Shown here: one piece after another, positions 10,335 through 20,796 of the stretch
How the letters are laid out: the number at the start of each line of letters is the position of its first letter
How positions within the stretch are numbered: position 1 is the stretch's first letter
Assembly: GCA_021647705.1 (NCBI GenBank)
Contig: JAKIUF010000001.1
Span: 124,001-188,000, forward strand
Origin: Gammaproteobacteria bacterium
GTDB lineage: Bacteria > Pseudomonadota > Gammaproteobacteria > SZUA-152
DNA: 64,000 nt
Reading direction: 5' to 3'
Notes under the pieces: generated by a model
What the model was told of the DNA's origin: nothing
The model's database searches: none
The model's input: the letters and a program-made list of their open reading frames with translations, nothing else
Made by a program: the position numbers and the translations under genes

Positions 10335-10745
10335 ATGCCAAGAAAGCCAAGGATGTATTTGTTTGGTGTGCCAAGCACACATTGTGCAGCGTGGTGTTCA
10401 CCTCTTAATGGCACCTAGTGATGAATGTGGTATATCCCGAGTGATGCAGCGCGTGGGTAACCGTTATGTGCAATACGTCAACAAGCGGTATGGACGTACA
10501 GGTATTTTTATGGAAAGGACGACATAAGGTGAGTTTGATTGATGCTGAAGGCTATCTGCCCGCCTGTTACCGATATGTTGAACTGAATCCTGTGCATGCT
10601 GGAATGGTGACTAGTTCAGTCGATTATCGTTGGTCAAGCTATAGACATAACGCGGAGGGCGAGTCATCAGTCATCGTGACAGTGCATGGTTTTTTCTTGG
10701 CGATCTCACCGAATGTTGCTGAGCGACGACATCACAGTTCGAAAT
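10335..10745 (+). pseudogene. REP-associated tyrosine transposase (RAYT) remnant
   Basis: ATG 10335 follows AAAAGGAG. The reading starts PRKPRMYL, shifts frame, then gives HIVQRG fused directly to VHLLMAP, so about 50 central residues, including the region of the catalytic His pair, are missing. It resumes with GISRVMQRVGNRYVQYVN, RTGIFM, a second frame change, then SLIDAEGYLPACYRYVELNP and DYRWSSYRHNA. These are typical of TnpA_REP/RAYT proteins. The 3' end is cut by the IS4 right-end fragment at 10746. It cannot be functional. Confidence 0.8.
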
Positions 10746-10958
10746 CTGGATTGCGATCTCGGTTTACGTGCTCGTGGCCATCACCAAAAAAGCGACTCAG
10801 GCTCGAAACAGAACTCTACACAATTCTACAGATTTTAAGCCTGACCCTTTTCGAGAAAACACTATTAGATCAGTTGCTTATGAAACCCGATTGCAAATAG
10901 ACCGGGACAAAATGGATAACCAATTGAATTTGTTCGATTTAACGTTGGGACGCTAGTG
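10746..10958 (+). mobile_element. IS4 right-end fragment (213 bases)
   Basis: Almost identical to 4894-5105 of the full IS4 copy: one extra A in a poly-A run and a few substitutions. It encodes only the transposase C-terminus and keeps a complete right terminal repeat. Immediately outside lies ATCTGATGC, the direct repeat that pairs with 3773-3781. Confidence 0.88.
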
Positions 10959-11069
10959 ATCTGATGCTATTTTCTGAAGAATGTATTTGGGCTGCCGCTA
11001 ATATCAACACAGAGAGAAATATATTAACAGCGTAAGTGACAGTGCGTGCGATTAAGGAGGGCCGGGAGC

Positions 11070-11453
11070 ATGACAAATCTTCAAAAAGAAAATATTGATA
11101 AGATCATTCGTCCCATACTTAGGACGTTAAATGGAAAATCACCGGAGATGGAAGCATCGGCGGTGATGTCTCGTGATGGCATAAGCATTGCCTCGGTATT
11201 GGGTGATGGTATTGACCCGGATCGACTGGGTGCCATGTGCGCGGCATTATTGGGTTTGGCTGACCGGACGGCAAATGAGCTAGCGCGCGGTGAATTGAAA
11301 CTGGTCTTGCTGCATGGCAGCAAAGGTGTGTTGCTGTTGGTGCATGTTGGCACCACACATGTGTTGGCATTGTCGGCCAAGCCTGGTATCAATCTCGGTA
11401 TGGTTTTGATGGAAGCCAAAAAAACCGCAGCGATGTTGGCAACAACAATGTAA
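11070..11453 (+). CDS. Roadblock/LC7-domain protein (MglB-like), first copy
   Basis: 127 residues. The fold pattern is that of Roadblock/LC7 regulators of small Ras-like GTPases: N-terminal helix (NIDKIIRPILRTL), EASAVMSRDGISIAS beta-hairpin, long helix LGAMCAALLGLADRTANEL, then KLVLLHGSKGVLLLVHVG and a C-terminal helix. ATG 11070 is chosen over GTG 11046 because AAGGAGG lies 8 bases before it. A second Roadblock gene follows 230 bases downstream. No MglA-type GTPase is visible in the window, so the partner must be elsewhere. The locus lies directly after the IS4-bounded insertion. Confidence 0.8.
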   Translation: MTNLQKENIDKIIRPILRTLNGKSPEMEASAVMSRDGISIASVLGDGIDPDRLGAMCAALLGLADRTANELARGELKLVLLHGSKGVLLLVHVGTTHVLALSAKPGINLGMVLMEAKKTAAMLATTM

Positions 11454-11496
11454 AACCCTTTCTGGTACAATCGCCATTCTTAGGTTGTTGTGAATT

Positions 11497-11519
11497 ATTC
11501 GTGCAATTCTTGCACGAAT
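11497..11519 (+). terminator. Perfect 10-bp hairpin between the Roadblock genes
   Basis: ATTCGTGCAA, loop TTC, TTGCACGAAT. It is followed by a short T-containing run (GAGTTTTAT) rather than a strong U-tract, so it may be a weak or partial terminator, or an mRNA-processing or stability element between the two genes. Confidence 0.5.
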
Positions 11520-11679
11520 AGAGTTTTATCAATATTATTGAACCTGCCTGGATGTTCGTTCAGGCTTATACCCTTACAACTCCCTGTTTAAGAATGGCCT
11601 TGTTATGCCGATGTTATTGCGGAAAGACGTGGGAGTAAATAAATGGTTACTAACAAACGCAAGAGCTGAGGGAGCCTCC

Positions 11680-13192
<1,513 letters not shown>

Positions 13193-13226
13193 TTATCACC
13201 AACAGTCTGGCTATTTATCATTATCT

Positions 13227-13300
13227 GTAGGGTGGGCACGTTGTTTGTGCCCACGCGGTGATTCCACATCCGCGTGGGCAAAAAAACATGCCCACCCTAC
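13227..13300. repeat. GTAGGGTGG-ended palindromic repeat
   Basis: 74 bases. GTAGGGTGGGCACGTTGTTT... and its inverted copy ...CATGCCCACCCTAC form arms of about 32 bases with a short loop (TGATTCCACAT). The ends match those of the palindrome at 40293-40398. It overlaps the last codon and stop of the arsC-like gene, so the hairpin also lies at the end of that transcript. Confidence 0.85.
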
Positions 13301-13650
13301 GGGTTCAGGTTGAATACAGCTTCGTAATCAGCAGGTTTAAAACCCACATGAATACTTTTGTTATGTGCTAACACAGGACGTTTAATCAGGGTCGGCTGCG
13401 CTAACATTAGTTGGATGGCATTAGCTTCGTTGATGGCTTCTTTATCTTCATCAGGTAATTGTCGCCAGGTAGTGCCACGCCGGTTGAGCAACGTCTCCCA
13501 GCCAACGGACTTTATCCAGGCAGACAGGTCTTTTTTATCCAGACCATCACTGCGCACATCGTGAAACGTGTAATCGACCGCATGTGCTTCCAGCCACTTG
13601 CGGGCCTTGCGCACGGTATCGCAGTTTTTAATACCGTAGATTGTTGTCAT
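13297..13650 (-). CDS. ArsC/Spx-family (YffB-like) thioredoxin-fold protein
   Basis: 117 residues with the ArsC-family start YGIKNCDTVRKARKWLE, in which the single Cys of NCDT is the redox residue, and the later KRPVLAH cis-Pro loop (Arg-Pro). This is the YffB/ArsC-like group commonly found beside dapE in gammaproteobacteria; arsenate reduction should not be assumed. It sits between dapE and dapD on the same strand. The stop codon lies inside the palindromic repeat. Confidence 0.88.
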   Translation of the reverse strand: MTTIYGIKNCDTVRKARKWLEAHAVDYTFHDVRSDGLDKKDLSAWIKSVGWETLLNRRGTTWRQLPDEDKEAINEANAIQLMLAQPTLIKRPVLAHNKSIHVGFKPADYEAVFNLNP

Positions 13651-13679
13651 GTGTTTCAGGATACCTTTAACTGTCTCGA

Positions 13680-14501
13680 TTAAATGCCACGCAGCAGCTC
13701 GTTAATGCCTACCTTGCCACGGGTTTTATCATCCACTTTTTTCACAATGACTGCGCAATACAATGAATAGCTGCCGTCTTTGGAAGGCAGGTTGCCGGAG
13801 ACCACTACAGAACCAGCAGGAATACGACCATAGGTAACTTCACCGGTTTCACGATCATAAATTTTGGTGCTTTGGCCGATGTACACACCCATGGAAATAA
13901 CCGAACCTTCTTCGACGATGACACCTTCCACCACTTCCGAGCGCGCACCGATGAAGCAGTTGTCTTCGATGATCGTGGGAGAAGCCTGCAAGGGCTCCAG
14001 TACACCACCAATACCTACGCCGCCAGAGAGATGTACGTTTTTGCCAATTTGTGCGCAGGAGCCCACTGTCGCCCAGGTATCCACCATGGTACCGCTGTCC
14101 ACGTAAGCGCCGATATTTACGTACGAAGGCATTAATATTACGCCCGGTGCAATGTAAGAACCTGTACGCACAGAGGCGGGAGGTACCACGCGCACACCGG
14201 ATTCACGAAAATCGCGCGCATTGTAGCTGCCATACTTCGATTGCACTTTGTCAAAATAATTGGCAAAGCCGCCTTTCATGAACTCGTTATCTTCAATGCG
14301 GAATGACAATAGCACGGCTTTTTTCAGCCATTCATTGGTGACCCAGTCACCATCGACTTTTTCAGCAACACGCAGTTCACCGCTATCCAGCAAACGGATG
14401 GCTTCGGTAACATATTCCTTGACGTGGGTGTCTACATTGCGCGGAGTAATATCAGCACGTTTTTCAAAGGCGTCTTCGATGACTTTTTTCAGGTCGGTCA
14501 T
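13680..14501 (-). CDS. dapD: 2,3,4,5-tetrahydropyridine-2,6-dicarboxylate N-succinyltransferase
   Basis: 273 residues, the normal length. It succinylates tetrahydrodipicolinate from succinyl-CoA in the succinylase route to diaminopimelate. The N-terminal helical domain ([13 protein letters not shown]) is followed by the left-handed beta-helix with [44 protein letters not shown] and [12 protein letters not shown]. The stop is 30 bases upstream of the arsC-like start, so co-transcription is likely. Confidence 0.97.
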   Translation of the reverse strand: MTDLKKVIEDAFEKRADITPRNVDTHVKEYVTEAIRLLDSGELRVAEKVDGDWVTNEWLKKAVLLSFRIEDNEFMKGGFANYFDKVQSKYGSYNARDFRESGVRVVPPASVRTGSYIAPGVILMPSYVNIGAYVDSGTMVDTWATVGSCAQIGKNVHLSGGVGIGGVLEPLQASPTIIEDNCFIGARSEVVEGVIVEEGSVISMGVYIGQSTKIYDRETGEVTYGRIPAGSVVVSGNLPSKDGSYSLYCAVIVKKVDDKTRGKVGINELLRGI

Positions 14502-14530
14502 GTTTGTTGCTCCAGATTAAACAGATAAAT

Positions 14531-15775
14531 TTATGAATGTTTCAGTGTTTCTACATAACTGCGAATACGTTGCGCAGCCTCAATACATTCTTCCAGTGGT
14601 GCCACCAGTGCCATGCGTATCCGGTGGGTGCCGGGGTTGACCGTTTTTCCATTTGTGTCGAGCGTGTCGCGTGACAGATAGCGCCCTGGCACCACTGTGA
14701 TGTTTTGCAAGGCAAACAGGTCGCGGGCAAAGCTTTCGTCATCGACTCCGGTGATGTCGGGTGTTTTTGCCCATAAATAAAAGCCCGCATCAGGACGTTG
14801 TACGTCCAGCACGGGTGAGAGTATTTCCAGCACCGCCGCAAATTTTTCCCGGTAACGTGTACGATTGTCTGCGACGTGTTGTTCATCATCCCAGGCCTTG
14901 ATGCTGGCGGCTTGTGTAGGGATGGACATGGTGCAGCCATGATAAGTGCGATAGAGCAGAAATTTTGCCATCACTTCCGCATCACCCGCCACAAATCCGG
15001 AGCGTAGCCCCGGCAGGTTGGAACGCTTCGACAGACTGTGAAAGACCACGCAGCGTTTAAAATCATCACGGCCCATTTTTGCGGCGACTTCCAGCAGGCC
15101 GACGGGAGGCTCGGCTTCGTCAAAATAAATTTCCGAATAACATTCATCGGAGGCGATGATGAAATCATATTCGTCGGCCAGGGCAATGAGTTGGCGCAGA
15201 GCGGTTTCACTGATGACTGCACCGGTAGGATTGTCCGGGGAGCACAGGTAAATCAGCTGGCAGCGCTGCCAGGTTTCAACGGGTACCGTATCGAAATCGG
15301 GCACGAAGCCGGTATCTTCCGACGTGTTCAGAAACCACGGCTCCGCACCTGCCAAAATGGTTGCCCCTTCATAAATCTGGTAAAACGGATTGGGCATGAC
15401 CACCACAGCACCCTTGCCATGATCCGGGCTACGATTTATCACCACCTGAGCAAAAGCAAACAACGCTTCGCGAGTGCCGTTGACGGGCAGGATATGTCGC
15501 TCGGGATCGAGCAGGTTCGGGGCAATATCGAAACGCTGTGATAGCCAGCGGGCAACGGCTTCACGCAACGCCAGCGTGCCTTTGGTGAGCGGATAATTTT
15601 CCAGCCCTCGCAATTGCGCGGTCATTTCCGTCAGCACAAAATCCGGCGCAGCATGTTTCGGTTCACCGATGGACAGCATGATGGGTGATTTATGTGCAGG
15701 CGGGACGATACCGTCGTTCAACGCCCGCAGCTTTTCGAACGGGTACGGATGTAGCCGATGGAGGTCTGGATTCAT
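14531..15775 (-). CDS. dapC: Succinyldiaminopimelate transaminase
   Basis: 414 residues, PLP fold-type I aminotransferase. It starts MNPDLHRLHPYPFEKLRAL, typical of the proteobacterial DapC group, with SPDNPTGAVIS, ASDECYSEIYFDE and the PLP-lysine segment SLSKRSNLPGLRSGF. It converts N-succinyl-2-amino-6-ketopimelate to N-succinyl-diaminopimelate. It precedes dapD by 29 bases, so order of transcription is dapC-dapD-arsC-like-dapE. Confidence 0.95.
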   Translation of the reverse strand: MNPDLHRLHPYPFEKLRALNDGIVPPAHKSPIMLSIGEPKHAAPDFVLTEMTAQLRGLENYPLTKGTLALREAVARWLSQRFDIAPNLLDPERHILPVNGTREALFAFAQVVINRSPDHGKGAVVVMPNPFYQIYEGATILAGAEPWFLNTSEDTGFVPDFDTVPVETWQRCQLIYLCSPDNPTGAVISETALRQLIALADEYDFIIASDECYSEIYFDEAEPPVGLLEVAAKMGRDDFKRCVVFHSLSKRSNLPGLRSGFVAGDAEVMAKFLLYRTYHGCTMSIPTQAASIKAWDDEQHVADNRTRYREKFAAVLEILSPVLDVQRPDAGFYLWAKTPDITGVDDESFARDLFALQNITVVPGRYLSRDTLDTNGKTVNPGTHRIRMALVAPLEECIEAAQRIRSYVETLKHS

Positions 15776-15891
15776 GTTCGCTTTATTAATTCAAGGCCAG
15801 GAAAAACAAGCCGTGTAGTATACCGGAGAACGAGAGTGGGTACACCGCGACAAATCAAAGGGAATATGCATGAAAAACGATAACAGGACTC

Positions 15892-16812
15892 ATGGCTTTG
15901 GGGGCTAACGCATTGAAAGTCGGCACAATGGGGCCGGTGTTATTATTGCTGTGGGCTGCCACTTTTTGGGGCGTGGTGTGGTATCCGCTGCGCCTGCTGG
16001 AAGCAGCAGGTCTCAGCGGACTGTGGACGACCTGGGTGATTTTCACCGTGGCAGCGTTGCCGGGGTTATGGCTGGCATGGCCGCACCGTCACGTGCTGTG
16101 GGAACAACCCGGCCTGTTGTTGCTCATTGCGCTGGCCAATGGCTGGCTGAATACGGCGTTTGTGCTCGCCATATTGGACGGCAATGTGGTGCGTGTATTG
16201 CTGTTGTTTTACCTGTCGCCACTGTGGAGCACCTTGCTGGCATGGTGGTGGTTGGGAGAGCGGCCTTCGCGTTTTGGTCTCGCCACATTAGTGGTGGCCA
16301 TGTTTGGCGCGTTACTGATGCTGTGGAACCCACAGATGGGATTTCCCTGGCCGCAGGATCAGGCTGACTGGCTGGCCATCAGTGCGGGTATCGGTTTTTC
16401 GTTTTCCAATGTAGCGGTGCGGCGATTAAAACATATGCCCACCACTATCAAAGCTGCGGTGACCTGGTGGGGCGTAGTGGTCGTGGCCGGAGTCTGGTTA
16501 TTGCTCACACAGGCACCACTGCCAGCGATTTCCAACAGTGCCTGGATCGGCGCAGTGGCCTTGGGTGGTCTTGGTATTCTCGGTGCTTCACTGGCGCTGA
16601 TTTACGGCGTGGAAAAAATGCCGGTACATCGCTCAGCGGTGATTTTATTGTTTGAACTGGTGGCAGGTGCGGTGTCGTCACAATTGTTGACCAATGAAAT
16701 TGTGACAACCATAGAATGGTTCGGCGGGGCGTTGATTGTTCTTGCGGCCTACCTGTCAGTGCAGGGAGGTGGCGATGGGAGCCAGCAAGCAATAATGAAG
16801 GAAAAAAAATAA
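15892..16812 (+). CDS. EamA/DMT-superfamily transporter
   Basis: 306 residues with about ten predicted membrane helices in two EamA halves (for example LLLLWAATFWGVVWYPL, LLIALANGWLNTAFVLAIL, VLLLFYLSPLWSTLLAWWW, WWGVVVVAGVWLLL). The YLSPLWSTLLA segment followed by LGERP is typical of this family. Substrate is not predictable. ATG 15892 has AGGA before it. It is divergent from dapC, and its stop overlaps the start of the next gene (TAATG), so the two are co-translated. Confidence 0.88.
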   Translation: MALGANALKVGTMGPVLLLLWAATFWGVVWYPLRLLEAAGLSGLWTTWVIFTVAALPGLWLAWPHRHVLWEQPGLLLLIALANGWLNTAFVLAILDGNVVRVLLLFYLSPLWSTLLAWWWLGERPSRFGLATLVVAMFGALLMLWNPQMGFPWPQDQADWLAISAGIGFSFSNVAVRRLKHMPTTIKAAVTWWGVVVVAGVWLLLTQAPLPAISNSAWIGAVALGGLGILGASLALIYGVEKMPVHRSAVILLFELVAGAVSSQLLTNEIVTTIEWFGGALIVLAAYLSVQGGGDGSQQAIMKEKK

Positions 16813-17183
16813 TGTATGCCATTTTACATGTGAGCTTTATTGTTGCCGACACAAAACACGCACTGCGGTTTTATTGTGATGTGCTGGGTCTGGCAATAAA
16901 TCATCAACGCCCGGATCTGGGGTACCCTGGTGCGTGGCTGGACTGTGGTGGTGATCAACAAATCCATTTGCTTGAATTGCCAAATCCTGACCCGGTTACC
17001 GGTCGCCCGGAACACGGTGGCAGGGATCGCCATGCAGCCTTTGCTGTAGAAAAGCTGGATGTATTGAGTGCGTCACTGGAAGCAGCCGGTATTAAATTTA
17101 CCCGTAGTCAATCCGGGCGACAGGCTTTATTTTGTCGTGACCCGGATGGCAATGCCCTGGAGTTTGTTGAGGTGACTGCGTAA
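16812..17183 (+). CDS. Glyoxalase/VOC-superfamily protein
   Basis: 123 residues from the overlapping TAATG. VOC fold: HVSFIVADTKHALRFYCDVLG, then HLLELPNPDP, HAAFAVEKLD and FCRDPDGNALEFVE, with metal-ligand-type His and Glu at the expected strands. Many members act as glyoxalases or dioxygenases, but the substrate cannot be assigned. Coupled to the upstream transporter by a shared stop/start. Confidence 0.85.
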   Translation: MYAILHVSFIVADTKHALRFYCDVLGLAINHQRPDLGYPGAWLDCGGDQQIHLLELPNPDPVTGRPEHGGRDRHAAFAVEKLDVLSASLEAAGIKFTRSQSGRQALFCRDPDGNALEFVEVTA

Positions 17184-17208
17184 CGAACGTGTGCGGACGT
17201 TTTTGCGG

Positions 17209-17232
17209 CACTATTTATAGCACTATTTATAG
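17209..17232. repeat. 12-bp direct duplication CACTATTTATAG
   Basis: Two perfect adjacent copies, followed by the related CGCATGTTATAGCG. It lies in the 180-base gap after the VOC gene. No function is evident. Confidence 0.6.
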
Positions 17233-17362
17233 CGCATGTTATAGCGCACGGGACACAGGTTAGTTGGATAATAAACACTGATGCAAAAAAACAAGAGTTA
17301 ACCCCAATGACAATTTTAAAAGTAATGTTAAATGTAGAAGTGAAAAAACAGAGCGACCTGTT

Positions 17363-17779
17363 TTGAAAAACGATTTTCATAATGAATGGGTGATTCTTCA
17401 CGGAGATATCGAAAAGTACGAGAGATTTTCACTGGTGATAAAGCTTGTCAGTGTGCTGACCAGTGTGTTCTCCATGGCTTTTATTGCCAATGGCTGGATT
17501 GCCGTCGTGGTTATTCTTGTATTGTGGTTACAGGATGGTATTTGGAAAACATTTCAGAAACGTCTGGAAACAAGAGTTGTTGTCATTGAACAGAAATTAA
17601 AAAATAAATCTGATGAAAATAACACGGCTTTTCAGCTTTATTCTCAATGGGGGGATAAGCGCCAGGGAACTGTCGGTTTGGTAAAAGAATATTTGTTAAA
17701 TTCAATCAAGCCCACGGTGGCGTATCCTTATGCCGTTCTGGTTTTATTGGTATTCATTTACTATCAGTTAGCCGCATAA
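17363..17779 (+). CDS. Hypothetical membrane protein
   Basis: 138 residues, family not recognised. Two adjacent hydrophobic segments (about 26-40 VIKLVSVLTSVFSMAFI and 43-56 WIAVVVILVLWL), then a charged cytoplasmic-type helix (KTFQKRLETRVVVIEQKLKN), then a C-terminal membrane helix (YAVLVLLVFIYYQL). The start used is TTG 17363 with no convincing ribosome site, so the true N-terminus is open. It lies between the VOC gene and acnB without clear operon links. Confidence 0.55.
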   Translation: MKNDFHNEWVILHGDIEKYERFSLVIKLVSVLTSVFSMAFIANGWIAVVVILVLWLQDGIWKTFQKRLETRVVVIEQKLKNKSDENNTAFQLYSQWGDKRQGTVGLVKEYLLNSIKPTVAYPYAVLVLLVFIYYQLAA

Positions 17780-17879
17780 GCAGAAGCTGAGGGTTCTCGC
17801 AGCCCAATTGATTATTGCCGTCAAACCCCTCCTGTTTATAGATTTTTGCAGACGTTCGCGTAAAAGGCGCTGAATCGGC

Positions 17880-17885
17880 TATAAT
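17880..17885 (+). promoter_or_regulatory. Probable -10 element of the acnB promoter
   Basis: A perfect TATAAT lies 82 bases before the acnB start. The -35 region at the usual spacing (about CGCGTA) is a poor match, so an activator-assisted or extended promoter is possible. It is the best candidate in the 187-base gap. Confidence 0.45.
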
Positions 17886-17894
17886 CCGGCGCTT

Positions 17895-17915
17895 GGTGCC
17901 AGTGGTATTGGCACC
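17895..17915 (+). promoter_or_regulatory. Hairpin in the acnB 5' leader
   Basis: GGTGCCA, loop GTGGTAT, TGGCACC: a perfect 7-bp stem just after the likely transcription start. It could shape the mRNA leader or be a protein-binding dyad; nothing in the sequence decides between them. Confidence 0.35.
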
Positions 17916-17966
17916 GGTTTGCAGAAGTCCCCCACTGATTTCATTCCGTTTTTTAGAGAGAACCTT

Positions 17967-20531
17967 ATGTTAGATGCTTATCAAAACCATGTCGCCAAAC
18001 GTGCCGAAGACGGCCTGCCGCCACTGCCCCTGAATGCTGAACAAGTGGTTGTGTTGGTGGAATTATTGAAGGCACCGCCTGCGGCGGAGGATGAGACGTT
18101 TCTGTTGGATCTGCTGGTTAACCGTGTGCCACCGGGGGTGGATCAGGCAGCCTACGTGAAGGCGGGTTTTCTTGCCGCTCTGGCCAAGGGGGAGGTGAAC
18201 TCACCGCTGATTGACGCGACGCGCGCCACGGAACTGCTGGGCACCATGCTGGGTGGTTATAACATCGAAACACTGGTGGCATTGCTGGATAATGACACGC
18301 TGGCTCCGGTTGCTGTTGAGGCTCTTTCGCATACATTGTTGGTATTTGATGCCTATCATGACGTGGTCAGTAAGGCAGAAGCTGGGAATGTCTACGCAAA
18401 ACAGGTGGTGGACGCCTGGGCCAATGCCGACTGGTTTACCCGTCGTACACCACTGGCCGAGGCCATTACCGTCACTGTGTTCAAGGTGCCGGGTGAAACC
18501 AATACCGACGATCTTTCCCCGGCTTCCGAGGCCTGGAGTCGCCCTGATATTCCACTGCATGCCAAGACCATGCTTGTTGCCAAAATGCCCGATGCCTTGC
18601 AAAAAATCGAAGCACTTAAACAAAAAGGCCATCCGCTGGCTTATGTGGGTGACGTAGTGGGTACGGGCTCATCGCGCAAGTCGGCCATCAACTCCGTGTT
18701 GTGGCATATGGGTAACGATATTCCTTTTGTGCCCAATAAACGCCAGGGTGGTGTGGTATTGGGCGGCAACATTGCGCCGATCTTTTTTAATACCGCAGAA
18801 GACTCCGGTTGCCTGCCGATCCAGTGTGACGTGAGCCAATTGGAAATGGGGGATGTGATTACCCTTCATCCGCTTGCCGGAAAGATAACTAACGAAGCTG
18901 GAGAGACTGTCAGCACATTTAAGCTTACGCCTACCACCATGCCGGACGAAATACGCGCGGGTGGCCGTATCCCACTGATTATTGGCCGTTCCCTTACCGA
19001 CAAAACCCGTGAAGGTCTCGGACTGGCTGCGTCTGACGTATTCCTGCGTCCGGTGCCGCCTGCCGATACCGGCAAGGGTTACACGCTTGCCCAAAAAATG
19101 GTGGGCAAGGCCTGCGGTGTGGACGGTGTGCGCCCGGGTACCTACTGTGAACCGCGCATGACCACCGTGGGATCACAGGACACCACCGGTGCCATGACCC
19201 GCGATGAACTCAAGGAACTGGCCTGTCTCGGTTTTTCCGCCGATCTGGTTATGCAGAGTTTTTGCCATACGGCTGCGTACCCGAAGCCGGTGGACATTTC
19301 CTTGCAACACGAACTGCCGGAATTTATTCAGACCCGGGGTGGCGTATCGTTGCGCCCCGGTGATGGCGTGATTCACTCATGGTTAAATCGCATGGTGCTG
19401 CCGGATACCGTTGGCACCGGAGGTGATTCTCACACACGTTTCCCCATGGGCATCAGTTTTCCCGCAGGTTCTGGTTTAGTCGCCTTTGGTGCTGCATTGG
19501 GTGTGATGCCGCTGGACATGCCCGAGTCGGTACTGGTGCGCTTCAAAGGCGAAATGCAACCGGGTGTCACCCTGCGTGATCTGGTGAATGCCATTCCTTA
19601 TGTGGCCATTCAAAAAGGTTTACTCACTGTAGAAAAGGCAGGTAAGAAAAATATTTTCTCCGGTCGGGTGTTGGAAATAGAAGGGTTGCCGGATCTCAAA
19701 GTCGAGCAGGCTTTTGAATTGTCTGATGCCTCGGCTGAACGCTCTGCCAATGGCTGCACGGTGCGGCTGAATAAAGAACCTATCCAGGAATATCTTGAAT
19801 CCAACATCACACTGCTTAAGTGGATGATCGCCGATGGTTATGAAGATGAACGTACTTTGCAGCGCCGTATTGATGCCATGCAGGCCTGGCTGGATGATCC
19901 GCAACTGCTGGAACCGGATACGGACGCAGAATATGCGGAAGTGATCGAAATTGATCTTAATGACATAAAAGAACCCATCGTTGCCTGTCCCAATGACCCG
20001 GATGATGTGAAACTGTTGTCGGATGTCGCGGGCGAAAAAATTGATGAAGTGTTTATCGGTTCCTGCATGACCAACATCGGACATTATCGAGCAGCGGGTA
20101 AAGTGCTGGAGCAGAGCGGGGCAGTACCCACACGTCTGTGGATTGCACCACCGACAAAAATGGACGAGCACCAGCTTACCGAAGAAGGTTATTACGCCAT
20201 CTTTGGCCGCGTTGGCGCGCGCACCGAAGTACCGGGTTGTTCCCTGTGCATGGGTAATCAGGCGCGTGTAGCGGACAACGCCACCGTGTTTTCCACCTCA
20301 ACGCGCAACTTCCCCAACCGCCTGGGCAAAGACGCCAATGTTTATCTGGGCTCGGCAGAGTTGGCGGCGGTAACTGCATCGATGGCCAAACTGCCAACGG
20401 TGGAAGAATACATGCAGGCCGTGAAACACCTGGAGCCCATGGCAGATGATATTTATCGTTACCTTAACTTCCATCAGATGCAGGAATACAAATCTGTTGC
20501 GGATGAAGTGATGCCGGTAGTTCTGGCGTAA
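17967..20531 (+). CDS. acnB: Aconitate hydratase B
   Basis: 854 residues from ATG 17967 (AGAGAGAACCTT before it); the frame is open to 17919 but [22 protein letters not shown] is the standard AcnB N-terminus. It isomerises citrate and isocitrate in the TCA cycle. Order is AcnB-type: N-terminal HEAT-like domain, swivel domain ([14 protein letters not shown]), then domains with [37 protein letters not shown], and the cluster cysteines in [10 protein letters not shown] and [12 protein letters not shown]. Full length with no visible defect. A GCAAAG repeat with 9-bp expansions begins 24 bases after the stop. Confidence 0.97.
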   Translation: MLDAYQNHVAKRAEDGLPPLPLNAEQVVVLVELLKAPPAAEDETFLLDLLVNRVPPGVDQAAYVKAGFLAALAKGEVNSPLIDATRATELLGTMLGGYNIETLVALLDNDTLAPVAVEALSHTLLVFDAYHDVVSKAEAGNVYAKQVVDAWANADWFTRRTPLAEAITVTVFKVPGETNTDDLSPASEAWSRPDIPLHAKTMLVAKMPDALQKIEALKQKGHPLAYVGDVVGTGSSRKSAINSVLWHMGNDIPFVPNKRQGGVVLGGNIAPIFFNTAEDSGCLPIQCDVSQLEMGDVITLHPLAGKITNEAGETVSTFKLTPTTMPDEIRAGGRIPLIIGRSLTDKTREGLGLAASDVFLRPVPPADTGKGYTLAQKMVGKACGVDGVRPGTYCEPRMTTVGSQDTTGAMTRDELKELACLGFSADLVMQSFCHTAAYPKPVDISLQHELPEFIQTRGGVSLRPGDGVIHSWLNRMVLPDTVGTGGDSHTRFPMGISFPAGSGLVAFGAALGVMPLDMPESVLVRFKGEMQPGVTLRDLVNAIPYVAIQKGLLTVEKAGKKNIFSGRVLEIEGLPDLKVEQAFELSDASAERSANGCTVRLNKEPIQEYLESNITLLKWMIADGYEDERTLQRRIDAMQAWLDDPQLLEPDTDAEYAEVIEIDLNDIKEPIVACPNDPDDVKLLSDVAGEKIDEVFIGSCMTNIGHYRAAGKVLEQSGAVPTRLWIAPPTKMDEHQLTEEGYYAIFGRVGARTEVPGCSLCMGNQARVADNATVFSTSTRNFPNRLGKDANVYLGSAELAAVTASMAKLPTVEEYMQAVKHLEPMADDIYRYLNFHQMQEYKSVADEVMPVVLA

Positions 20532-20554
20532 TGCTGGCAATGGTAACGGTGTTG

Positions 20555-20739
20555 TAAACGCAAAGCTCGCAAAGCTCGCAAAGCTCGCAAAGCTCGCAAA
20601 GCTCGCAAAGCTCGCAAAGCTCGCGAAGATGCAAAGAGCGCAAAGAGCGCAAAGAGCGCAAAGAGCGCAAAGGCTTGGAGAATAACCGACAGAAATCTTT
20701 GCGTTCTCTGCACCTTTGCGTCTTTGCGTTGGGTTTTAT
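20555..20739. repeat. GCAAAG palindromic repeat, copy 2, with 9-bp tandem expansion
   Basis: Seven perfect CGCAAAGCT units (20559-20621), one CGCGAAGAT, four GCAAAGAGC units (20631-20666) and a GCAAAGGCT, then a unique centre and the right arm CTTTGCGTTCTCTGCACC...TTTGCGTT. The right arm is of ordinary length, so the left arm alone has expanded. It lies between acnB and a convergent VOC gene. Confidence 0.9.
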
Positions 20740-20796
20740 AAGTGGGCAGGCTGAGGTGCTTTGAGCAGTACCTCAAAGTAGCACCTCAAATCACAA

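Larger units (their letters stand above)
3773..10967. mobile_element. IS4-bounded composite-transposon-like insertion with 9-bp target duplication
   Basis: The outer ends are an intact IS4-type left end (CACTAGTGTCCCAACGTTA, from 3782) and a matching right end (...GGGACGCTAGTG, to 10958). The 9 bases ATCTGATGC occur directly outside both (3773-3781 and 10959-10967). A perfect direct repeat of the expected size implies that the 7.2 kb between them entered as one unit. Cargo: a decayed IS4 copy, two large lipoprotein genes with near-identical leaders, a RAYT remnant and a 213-base IS4 right-end fragment. The only transposase inside is broken, so the unit is now immobile unless helped in trans. 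Confidence 0.8.

Noticed and set aside
10768-10956. 62-aa frame, also present at 4825-5103
   Set aside because: Out-of-frame reading of the duplicated IS4 right end. Its repetition reflects DNA duplication, not a gene family.
13297-13650. Arsenate reductase involved in arsenic resistance
   Set aside because: The protein is of the YffB/ArsC-like group found beside dapE; no arsB, arsR or other arsenic gene is present.
17108-17401. 97-aa minus-strand frame
   Set aside because: It overlaps the end of the VOC gene and the start of the membrane protein and lacks coding character.
20555-20739. CRISPR array
   Set aside because: The units are contiguous 9-mers without spacers; no cas gene is near.
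20464-20776. Minus-strand frames with ALRALRALR or LCELCELCE repeats
   Set aside because: Readings of the 9-bp tandem repeat after acnB, not proteins.
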